Shown: positions 7,111 to 12,799 of the stretch, piece by piece | How positions within the stretch are numbered: position 1 is the first letter of the stretch | Layout of the letters: each line of letters opens with the position of its first letter | Source: CAYFVU01 sp964594775 | GTDB lineage: Bacteria; Spirochaetota; Spirochaetia; DSM-16054; Sediminispirochaetaceae | NCBI GenBank assembly: GCA_964594775.1 | Contig: CAZQNO010000071.1 | Span: 1-12,799, forward strand | DNA length: 12,799 nucleotides | Direction: 5' to 3' | Notes under the pieces: model-generated | What the model saw: the letters and a program-made list of their open reading frames with translations, nothing else | What the model was told of the DNA's origin: nothing | Database searches by the model: none | Program-made: the position numbers and the translations under genes

Positions 7111-7584
7111 ATGAAAATAGCAGTTGTATCAGACCTTTCCGGTTTTCCGCTGAAAACAGCGGTTGTGGAATATCTGGCCGAAAGAAAGGACATCGAAGTA
7201 GTAGATTACGGCATTGAATCGAAGGACGCACCCCAGCCCTACTGGAAACAGGCCCCCAAGGTGGCCGAAGCGGTTCAGCGGGGCGAGGCAGAGAAAGGTA
7301 TTTGCGTCTGCGGTACCGGACAGGGAATGGCCATTGTTGCCAATAAGTACAAGGGTGTCTATGCCGTGGTTGCCGACGGAATTTTCTCCGGCGAAAGGGG
7401 AAAAATCATCAACAATTCTAATGTGCTTACCATGGGGGGATGGATCACCGCTCCTTTCCTCGGTGTTCAGATCGTGGAAGCGTGGCTTGCCGTGAGCTTT
7501 ACTCAAAAGATGGAATTCAAGAAGGACTTTCTCACCGACGCCTTCCACAAGGTGCAGGAAATAGAGGAAAAGAATTTCCGCTAG
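7111..7584 (+). CDS. sqwI: RpiB/LacAB-family isomerase, SqwI-like (sulfoerythrose isomerase)
   Basis: A 157-residue member of the RpiB/LacA/LacB sugar-phosphate isomerase family, 4 nt after the transketolase stop. Family hallmarks are VSDLSGFPLK (6-15), ICVCGTGQGMAIVANK (64-79, with the base Cys at 67) and NNSNVLTMGGW (101-111). Compared with E. coli RpiB as I recall it, the SDHxG histidine is Leu9, the ring-opening histidine of RxHND is Ile100, and the two C-terminal phosphate-contact arginines fall at Met134 and Lys138. In the sulfo-TK pathway SqwI converts 4-deoxy-4-sulfoerythrose to 4-deoxy-4-sulfoerythrulose, which lets the transketolase act a second time. Loss of phosphate-site residues fits a sulfonate substrate, and loss of the ring-opening His fits a C4 sugar that cannot close a furanose. 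An erythrose/erythrulose-phosphate isomerase is the main alternative. Confidence 0.85.
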   Translation: MKIAVVSDLSGFPLKTAVVEYLAERKDIEVVDYGIESKDAPQPYWKQAPKVAEAVQRGEAEKGICVCGTGQGMAIVANKYKGVYAVVADGIFSGERGKIINNSNVLTMGGWITAPFLGVQIVEAWLAVSFTQKMEFKKDFLTDAFHKVQEIEEKNFR

Positions 7585-7595
7585 GCTTAGGGCCC

Positions 7596-7611
7596 CGCAG
7601 CACCCGCTGCG
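7596..7611 (+). other. Intercistronic hairpin between isomerase and dehydrogenase genes
   Basis: CGCAGC (7596-7601) and GCTGCG (7606-7611) form a perfect 6-bp stem with an ACCC loop in the 78-bp gap, by far the most open junction of the operon before the transporter. No run of T follows, so it is not a standard terminator; it could affect mRNA processing or partly separate the transketolase and sulfoacetate modules. Confidence 0.3.
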
Positions 7612-7662
7612 ATATAAGGAAAGCCGCTTTGCTATCGAATTAGATAATGGGAGTAAACACGT

Positions 7663-9084
7663 ATGGCTGAAGAACACATTGAAAAACAGATAGCCGAACT
7701 GATGGAAAAAGCCCGGGAGGCTCAAGCCGTGGCGGCCCGCTACACACAGCAGCAGATAGACGACGTCTGCCTGGCAGCGGGATGGGAGGTGTACAGCGAT
7801 GAGAACATCACACAGCTCGCCGAAGCGGCGGTGGCCGAAACGGGAATGGGCAACGTCGAAGACAAGATAAAAAAGCATAAGGGAAAGATCCTCGGAGTGG
7901 TCAATGACATCAAGGGAGCCCTTTCGGCGGGTCTCATAGAGGAAATTCCGGAAAAAGGCATAAAAAAGTACGCCAAGCCCGTAGGAGTCGTCGGCGCCCT
8001 AACCCCGGTGACCAATCCCACCGCCACCCCCGGCAGCAACGCCGTTACGGTCTTAAAAGGGCGGAACGCCGTTATCTTCGCCCCGCATCCGAAGGCGAAG
8101 GGCTGCTCAAAGATGGCGGTTGACTTCATGCGACGGGGTTTGGCGAAAGTCGGGGCTCCGGAAGACCTGATACAGGTCATCGAAGAGCCGAGCATCGAGC
8201 TCACCGGAGAGCTGATGCGGCAGGCGGACATGATCCTCGCTACCGGGGGCGGGCCGATGGTAAAGGCCGCCTATTCCAGCGGCACCCCCGCCTACGGCGT
8301 CGGCCCGGGCAACTCCGTCCAGATAATTGCCGAAGACGCCGATGTGGAGGACGCGGCAGCCAAGGTCTCCCTCAGCAAGGTTTTTGACTACGCCACCAGT
8401 TGTTCCTCGGAAAACTCGGTCATAATCCAGGAATCGGTCTACGAGAAGACCCTCCAGGAATTCAAGAAGAACGGGGCCTACCTCTGCTCCGCCGAGGAAA
8501 AGGAGAAACTGCGGAATTGGATGTGGCGGCCCAACAAGAAGGGAAAGCTCGCCATAAACCCGGCTATTATCGCCCAGTCTGCGCGGAAAATTGCCGCCGA
8601 GGCGGGGCTCGATGTCCCGGAGGACACCTCCATCCTCATGGTCCGTGGAGAACTTCCGGTCGAAGAGGACCTCTTTACCGGAGAAAAGATCAGTCCGGTA
8701 CTGACCGTCTGGAAGTACGACGCATTTACCGAGGGCTTGAAGAGGCTCATCGAAATCACCGACTTCGCCGGCACCGGACACTCCTGCGGCATTCACACTT
8801 TCAACGAGGACTACATCGAGACCCTCGGTTTGGAGATGCGCACCAGCCGGATCATGGTCCGTCAGCCCCAGGCACCGGCGAACGGCGGCAACTTCTTCAA
8901 CGGGATGCCCTCGACGGTTACCCTCGGCTGCGGCACCTGGGGAGGAAACATCACCACGGAAAACATTTACTACAAACACTTCCTCAATATTACTTGGGTT
9001 TCCACCCCCTTCGAGCCGAAAAAACCGAGCGACGAGGAGATGTGGGGCGACTTCTGGAAGCGCCGCGGGAAAACGGGAGGCTGA
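7663..9084 (+). CDS. sqwD: CoA-acylating aldehyde dehydrogenase, SqwD-like (sulfoacetaldehyde)
   Basis: A 473-residue enzyme of the CoA-acylating aldehyde dehydrogenase family (relatives: AdhE N-terminal domain, EutE, SauS). YAKPVGVVGALTPVTNPTAT (103-122) is the nucleotide-binding start and ILATGGGPMVKAAYSSGTPA (191-210) the glycine-rich segment. FDYATSCSSENSVI (241-254) holds the catalytic Cys247. The SCSSENS form differs from the CASEQ of AdhE and, as I recall, is like SauS sulfoacetaldehyde dehydrogenase. The predicted reaction is sulfoacetaldehyde + CoA + NAD(P)+ to sulfoacetyl-CoA + NAD(P)H. No microcompartment-targeting N-terminal extension is obvious, and no shell genes are present. 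GGGAG (7649-7653) precedes the ATG by 9 nt. The adjacent ligase subunits use the product, which argues for oxidation. Other short aldehydes such as glycolaldehyde cannot be excluded from sequence alone. Confidence 0.87.
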   Translation: MAEEHIEKQIAELMEKAREAQAVAARYTQQQIDDVCLAAGWEVYSDENITQLAEAAVAETGMGNVEDKIKKHKGKILGVVNDIKGALSAGLIEEIPEKGIKKYAKPVGVVGALTPVTNPTATPGSNAVTVLKGRNAVIFAPHPKAKGCSKMAVDFMRRGLAKVGAPEDLIQVIEEPSIELTGELMRQADMILATGGGPMVKAAYSSGTPAYGVGPGNSVQIIAEDADVEDAAAKVSLSKVFDYATSCSSENSVIIQESVYEKTLQEFKKNGAYLCSAEEKEKLRNWMWRPNKKGKLAINPAIIAQSARKIAAEAGLDVPEDTSILMVRGELPVEEDLFTGEKISPVLTVWKYDAFTEGLKRLIEITDFAGTGHSCGIHTFNEDYIETLGLEMRTSRIMVRQPQAPANGGNFFNGMPSTVTLGCGTWGGNITTENIYYKHFLNITWVSTPFEPKKPSDEEMWGDFWKRRGKTGG

Positions 9085-9087
9085 TCG

Positions 9088-10212
9088 ATGAAATTGTTCG
9101 AATATCAGGCAAAAGAGGTCTTTAAAAACTACGGTATTCCTGTACCGAAAAGCGTCCTCGTGGATGCCGGCGGAGCGGTAGAGGCGGCGATAAAAGAGGT
9201 CGGTACCCCCTGCGCGGTTAAGGCCCAGGTGCTGCAAGGCGGCCGGGGAAAGGCCGGACTCATCAAGATCGCAAAAACTCCGGAGGAGGCCCGCAGCGCC
9301 GCCGCCGAACTCTTCACCCATCGGGATGGAGTGCCGAAAATCCTCTTTGAGGAGGCGGTCGACATCGAGAAGGAGCTCTACCTCTCGATCACCATAGATC
9401 CTCAGGCTGCAAAGGGCGCGGTAATCGCCTGCGCCGAGGGGGGCGTAGAAATCGAAACCCTCGCCGTGGAAAAGCCGGAGGCGATCATAAAGAAACGCTT
9501 CGATCTGAACCGGGGCCTTGAGACCTTTCGGGCGAAGGGGACGGCCTACGACCTCGGCCTCGAGGGTGATGCGGCAAAAAGCGCGGCGAAGATCCTCTCT
9601 TCCCTCTATCAGGTCTTTTCCGATTACGATGCCGAGCTCGTGGAGATTAATCCGCTCTTTCTTACAAAAGAAGGCGGGCTCATAGCCGGCGACGGCAAGC
9701 TCATGATAGACGACAATGCGGCATTCCGGCAGAAGGACTTTCAGCGGACCCGGGAATACTTCGACAGCGATGTCGAATACGAGGCGGCGAAGGAAGGAAT
9801 CCCCTACCTCCAGTTCGACGGGGATATCGGCCTGATGTGCGCAGGAGCCGGACTGACCACCACCGTCTTCGACCTCATCAACTACGAGGGGGGAACGGTG
9901 GCGAACTACCTCGAGTTCGGCGGTCCGAACTACCGCAGGGCTGTGCGCTCCATGGAACTCTGTCTGAAGAACCCTTCCAAGGTCCTCCTCATCGTCACCT
10001 TCGGGACAATCGCCCGGGCCGATGTAATGGCCGAGGGGGTCGTCGAGGCCATCGGGAAGCTGAAGCCGGACCGCCCCATCGTCACCTGCATCCGCGGCAC
10101 CAATGAGGAAGAGGCCGTCAAGATCCTCGAAGGGGCCGGACTCGAACCGATCTTCGACACCGAGGAGGCGGTCAGAAAGGCCGTCGCACTGGCAAAGGGG
10201 GTAAAAACATGA
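9088..10212 (+). CDS. sqwK: ADP-forming acyl-CoA ligase, beta subunit, SqwK-like
   Basis: A 374-residue homologue of SucC, the beta subunit of succinyl-CoA synthetase: ATP-grasp domain (MKLFEYQAKEVFKNYGIPVP; QGGRGKAGLIK near 50-60; ELVEINPLFLTKEGGLIAGD near 189-208), then the CoA-ligase domain. Two loops that are highly conserved in SucC and lie near the acid substrate differ: SucC NFLDVGGGA reads NYLEFGGPN (273-281), and SucC NIFGGIVRCD reads VTFGTIARAD (303-312). This argues against plain succinyl-CoA synthetase. With its alpha partner the predicted reaction is sulfoacetyl-CoA + ADP + phosphate to sulfoacetate + CoA + ATP, recovering energy from the aldehyde oxidation. GGGAGG (9075-9080) precedes the ATG by 7 nt; the dehydrogenase stop is 3 nt upstream. 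The symbol follows the published sulfoacetate-type sulfo-TK clusters; the substrate is inferred. Confidence 0.87.
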   Translation: MKLFEYQAKEVFKNYGIPVPKSVLVDAGGAVEAAIKEVGTPCAVKAQVLQGGRGKAGLIKIAKTPEEARSAAAELFTHRDGVPKILFEEAVDIEKELYLSITIDPQAAKGAVIACAEGGVEIETLAVEKPEAIIKKRFDLNRGLETFRAKGTAYDLGLEGDAAKSAAKILSSLYQVFSDYDAELVEINPLFLTKEGGLIAGDGKLMIDDNAAFRQKDFQRTREYFDSDVEYEAAKEGIPYLQFDGDIGLMCAGAGLTTTVFDLINYEGGTVANYLEFGGPNYRRAVRSMELCLKNPSKVLLIVTFGTIARADVMAEGVVEAIGKLKPDRPIVTCIRGTNEEEAVKILEGAGLEPIFDTEEAVRKAVALAKGVKT

Positions 10213-11093
10213 GCATTTTTATCGACAAACAGACCAGGGTCTTGATTCAAGGCATTACCGGTAAGGAAGGTTCGTATTGGACGAACCATATGAAGGGGAT
10301 GGGTACACAGATTGCCTGCGGTGTGACCCCCGGCAAGGAGGGGCAGGAAGTAGAAGGTATCCCCGTCTACCACAGCGTCGAACGGGCCGTGCGGAAGCAC
10401 GAGGTCGACGCCTCCATGCTCTTCGTCCCCCCCCGCTTTACCAAGGACGCGGTTTTTGAAGCCCTCGACGGAGGGATAAAGAAAATCGTTACCGTTGCCG
10501 ACGGAATTCCCGTTCACGATGCGGCGGAAATCCGAAAGGCGGCCTTGATCGAAGGGGCGACGGTCGTCGGCGGCAATACCTCCGGAGTCATCAGCCCGGG
10601 AAAGGCGATGATGGGCTTCTTCCCCTACTGGATCAAGAGAGTCTACACACCGGGGCGGATCGGGATCATGACACGAAGCGGCTCTCTCACCAACGAAGTG
10701 ACATCGATGGTGGTTTCAGCCGGCTTCGGGGTCTCGACCCTCATCGGCGTCGGAGGAGATCCGGTGCCCGGAACCCGCTACGCCGAGATGCTGCCCCTCT
10801 ACGAGAAGGACGAGCAGACCGACGCGGTGGTGATAATCGGCGAGCTCGGCGGGACAATGGAAGAAGAGGCGGCGGCGGCAATCCGCGACAAGATCTTCAC
10901 CAAACCTCTTGTGGCCTTCCTCGGCGGACGTACCGCCCCGGAGGGGAAAAAAATGGGACACGCCGGCGCCATCGTCACCGGCGGCACCGGCTCGGTAAAG
11001 GACAAAATCGCCGCGTTAGAGGGCGCCGGCGCCTTTGTCGCCGAGCGGCCCCGTTTGGTGGGAGATCTCTTGAAAGAGGCCCTGGCGAACTAG
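10209..11093 (+). CDS. sqwL: ADP-forming acyl-CoA ligase, alpha subunit, SqwL-like
   Basis: A 294-residue homologue of SucD with a Rossmann CoA-binding domain (RVLIQGITGKEGSYW, 10-24) and the phosphohistidine loop GRTAPEGKKMGHAGAIVTGG (240-259), active His251. Its start overlaps the beta-subunit stop by ATGA, so translation is coupled. Differences from SucD: the CoA-site GPNCPG reads GGNTSG (121-126), and the following stretch KIGIxPGHIHKPG becomes MMGFFPYWIKRVYTPG (134-149), which is longer and aromatic. With SqwK it would form sulfoacetate and ATP from sulfoacetyl-CoA by way of a phosphohistidine intermediate. A succinyl-CoA synthetase role is unlikely given this operon, the altered loops and the absence of other citric-acid-cycle genes. 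Known relatives in sulfonate metabolism are the SauCD proteins, which run the reaction in reverse. Confidence 0.88.
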   Translation: MSIFIDKQTRVLIQGITGKEGSYWTNHMKGMGTQIACGVTPGKEGQEVEGIPVYHSVERAVRKHEVDASMLFVPPRFTKDAVFEALDGGIKKIVTVADGIPVHDAAEIRKAALIEGATVVGGNTSGVISPGKAMMGFFPYWIKRVYTPGRIGIMTRSGSLTNEVTSMVVSAGFGVSTLIGVGGDPVPGTRYAEMLPLYEKDEQTDAVVIIGELGGTMEEEAAAAIRDKIFTKPLVAFLGGRTAPEGKKMGHAGAIVTGGTGSVKDKIAALEGAGAFVAERPRLVGDLLKEALAN

Positions 11094-11106
11094 AAAAACG
11101 ACACCG

Positions 11107-11130
11107 GCGGCGGTACGGATGGATCGCCGC
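11107..11130 (+). other. GC-rich hairpin between ligase and transporter genes
   Basis: GCGGCG (11107-11112) and CGCCGC (11125-11130) can pair around a 12-nt loop in the 66-bp gap before the transporter. No T-run follows, so termination is unlikely; it may set transcript stability or lower transporter expression. In GC-rich DNA such a stem can be chance. Confidence 0.22.
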
Positions 11131-11159
11131 GGCCAACATGCAGCACAAAGGAGCAGGAT

Positions 11160-12665
11160 ATGAGCGCCAAGAACGGAAGCATCCCGGACTTAAATCAACG
11201 AATGAAGGAGCTCAAGCCCGGCCCGTCGCCGACGGCGAAAATCCTCATACTCGTCGCTGCCCTTACGGCGGCCTTCATCGTCGCCTACATTCCGCTGCCG
11301 GATTCGTTGCGGCTCGTAGGCGATGCGAGTCTCAGCCCGTCGGGACAGACGGCGATGGGAATCCTGCTCTTCGCCCTCATTCTCTGGATGACCGAGGCGG
11401 TGCCCTTCCACATTACCGGCCTCCTCGGTGTATTTCTCCTGGCCCTCCTAAAGGTAGACAGTTTCCAGACAATCGTACGGATCGGCTTCGGCAACCATAT
11501 CTTCGTCTTCTTCATCGGCGTGCTCACGCTGAGCTCGTTCATCACCCGTTCGGGACTGGGAAACCGGATATCCGTCTACCTCCTCTCAAAAACGGGAAAT
11601 CGGACCAGCATGATCATTTTCGGCTTTCTTGCCGTGGGGGCCCTTTTGTCGATGTGGATTACCAACATGGCCGTGGCGGCGATGCTGATGCCCCTCGGCG
11701 TTTCGATTCTCAAGGAAGAGGGTATCAAGCCGCTGGAGAGCAATTTCGGCAAGGCCCTGATGATCGCCTCGGCCTGGGGTCCCACCATCGGCGGTATTAC
11801 CGCCCCCTCGGGAGCCGGGCCGAACCCGCTTGCCATAGGTTTTCTCAAGGAGATGGCCGGTGTAGACCTCTCCTTCGTAGATTGGATGACCTACGGAGTG
11901 CCGGCGGGCATTCTCCTCTTGCTGCCCTGCTGGGGAATGATCCTCCTCTTCTTTAAACCGGAAATGAAGCGCTTGAAGAAAAGCAAGGAGGAACTGCGGG
12001 CCGAATATGAGAAGCTCCCGCCCATGGACAGGGAAGAAAAGGTGACAATGGTGATATTTCTCAGCACCGTCTTCCTCTGGCTCACCACCCCTCTCTTCGA
12101 GAATCTCCTCGGCATCGACATTCCCATTTCCATGCCCGTCCTCCTCACCTCGGCCTTCTTCTTCTTCCCGAAGGTCAGCGGCATAAAATGGAGCGAGGTC
12201 GAGAAGGAGATATCCTGGAGCAGCATCCTGCTCATCGTTTCGGGCATCTCCCTCGGCATGATGCTCTACGAAACCGGGGCTGCCCGTTATCTTGCGGTGG
12301 TCTTTTTAGGCGGCATAGGCGGCATGCACGTCTTCCTGCAGGTCTTTCTGGTGGTGCTGATCATAAGCTTTCTCAAGATTGCCTTCTCGAGCAACACCGT
12401 AACCGCCACCATCATCGTTCCGATCATGATCACCCTGGCCCAGAGCCTCGGCATAGACGCCATGTCTATAACCATACCGGCGGCGCTCACCACGAGCATG
12501 GCCTTCATCCTCGTCACCAGCACCCCGACGAACGTCATCCCCTACTCCGCCGGCTACTTCACCATAAAGGACATGGCCTTCGCCGGTGTCTTCATGACTT
12601 TAGTGGCCAGCGTTATCGTTGCAGGGACGATCTTTCTTGTGGGAAATCTTACCGGGCTGTATTGA
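11160..12665 (+). CDS. SLC13/DASS-family anion transporter, putative sulfoacetate exporter
   Basis: A 501-residue inner-membrane protein of the divalent anion:sodium symporter (CitT/INDY) type with about 11 hydrophobic segments and a charged loop near 275-300. Family landmarks: ILWMTEAVPFHITGLLG (74-90), the first hairpin region SMWITNMAVAAMLMP (164-178), the second FSSNTVTATIIVPI with S411-N412-T413, and the C-terminal TSTPTNVIPYSAGYFTIKDM. The second SNT motif is intact, but the first, normally SNT, reads T168-N169-M170. SLC13 proteins carry small carboxylates and sulfate-like anions; some relatives are exchangers. As the last gene of the operon, after the sulfoacetate-forming enzymes, export of sulfoacetate (perhaps by exchange) is the natural guess. 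Uptake of a related anion cannot be excluded. AAAGGAG (11147-11153) is 6 nt before the ATG. Confidence 0.88.
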   Translation: MSAKNGSIPDLNQRMKELKPGPSPTAKILILVAALTAAFIVAYIPLPDSLRLVGDASLSPSGQTAMGILLFALILWMTEAVPFHITGLLGVFLLALLKVDSFQTIVRIGFGNHIFVFFIGVLTLSSFITRSGLGNRISVYLLSKTGNRTSMIIFGFLAVGALLSMWITNMAVAAMLMPLGVSILKEEGIKPLESNFGKALMIASAWGPTIGGITAPSGAGPNPLAIGFLKEMAGVDLSFVDWMTYGVPAGILLLLPCWGMILLFFKPEMKRLKKSKEELRAEYEKLPPMDREEKVTMVIFLSTVFLWLTTPLFENLLGIDIPISMPVLLTSAFFFFPKVSGIKWSEVEKEISWSSILLIVSGISLGMMLYETGAARYLAVVFLGGIGGMHVFLQVFLVVLIISFLKIAFSSNTVTATIIVPIMITLAQSLGIDAMSITIPAALTTSMAFILVTSTPTNVIPYSAGYFTIKDMAFAGVFMTLVASVIVAGTIFLVGNLTGLY

Positions 12666-12729
12666 GTCTGAGCTTACTCGAAGCGCCGATTCTCTGCGGC
12701 TGGTTGACGCAGCTAATTTCCACGGCAGC

Positions 12730-12799
12730 CTATAGCTTCTTGAAGTACTTCTCCACCATCGGTGTCGAAACTCCCAGCTCGGCGCCTAAACGCAGGACC
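12730..12799 (-). CDS. 3' end of a convergent gene, possibly a ketopantoate-reductase-like dehydrogenase
   Basis: On the minus strand the frame entering from the right edge gives VLRLGAELGVSTPMVEKYFK followed by KL and a TAG at 12732-12730. The pattern LGxxLGVxTPMVE followed by an aromatic helix resembles the C-terminal end of 2-dehydropantoate 2-reductase and related 6-phosphogluconate-dehydrogenase-like oxidoreductases. Only 22 codons are visible, so the family is tentative. The gene converges on the operon with 64 bp between the two stops. Confidence 0.45.
   Translation of the reverse strand, partial: VLRLGAELGVSTPMVEKYFKKL

Noticed and set aside
9088..11093. Citric-acid-cycle succinyl-CoA synthetase (sucCD)
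   Set aside because: Conserved acid-site loops are changed and the genes sit between an acylating aldehyde dehydrogenase and an anion transporter in the transketolase operon.
12694..12712. CTGCG/CGCAG stem as terminator between the transporter and the convergent gene
   Set aside because: Only 5 bp with a 9-nt loop and only a short interrupted T stretch on the plus side.

Overview
The window looks like a chromosomal segment of a moderately GC-rich bacterium with strong Shine-Dalgarno sites. The chemoreceptor tip (SMNAAIEAAHAG instead of the enterobacterial LALNAAIEAARAG) is a form common in Spirochaetota and some Firmicutes, so a spirochaete-like anaerobe is my best guess. This rests on one motif and is not proven.

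Layout. Positions 1-125 hold an open frame whose first 18 codons resemble the C-terminal end of an IS91-family transposase, probably a remnant. At 126-2024 (+) is a complete methyl-accepting chemotaxis protein. It overlaps by 4 nt a decayed HAD-family sugar phosphatase (2021-2713) with an in-frame TAA, a damaged motif IV and no normal C-terminus. On the minus strand, 5105-2779, lie a ROK-family repressor and, 26 bp behind it, a DUF362 protein with two 4Fe-4S motifs. A 177-bp divergent promoter region (5106-5282) follows. It carries a clear sigma70-type promoter whose -10 box runs into a perfect 9-bp inverted repeat (TTTATTTAC-5-GTAAATAAA), the likely ROK operator.

From 5283 to 12665 seven plus-strand genes form one tightly packed operon: split transketolase (two subunits), an RpiB-like isomerase, a CoA-acylating aldehyde dehydrogenase, the two subunits of an ADP-forming acyl-CoA synthetase resembling succinyl-CoA synthetase, and an SLC13/DASS-type anion transporter. 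This set matches the sulfoacetate-producing variant of the sulfoglycolytic transketolase (sulfo-TK) pathway known for SqwGH, SqwI, SqwD and SqwKL. In that scheme SqwGH moves two C2 units in turn from 6-deoxy-6-sulfofructose and 4-deoxy-4-sulfoerythrulose to glyceraldehyde-3-phosphate. SqwI isomerises sulfoerythrose to sulfoerythrulose between the two steps. SqwD oxidises the leftover sulfoacetaldehyde to sulfoacetyl-CoA, SqwKL converts that to sulfoacetate with ATP formation, and the transporter would expel sulfoacetate. The isomerase has lost the histidine used by RpiB for sugar-ring opening and the acyl-CoA synthetase has altered acid-site loops; both fit a non-canonical substrate.

The front end of sulfoquinovose use (sulfoquinovosidase, importer, sulfoquinovose-sulfofructose isomerase) is not in the window. 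At the right edge a convergent minus-strand gene ends at 12730; only its last 22 codons are visible.
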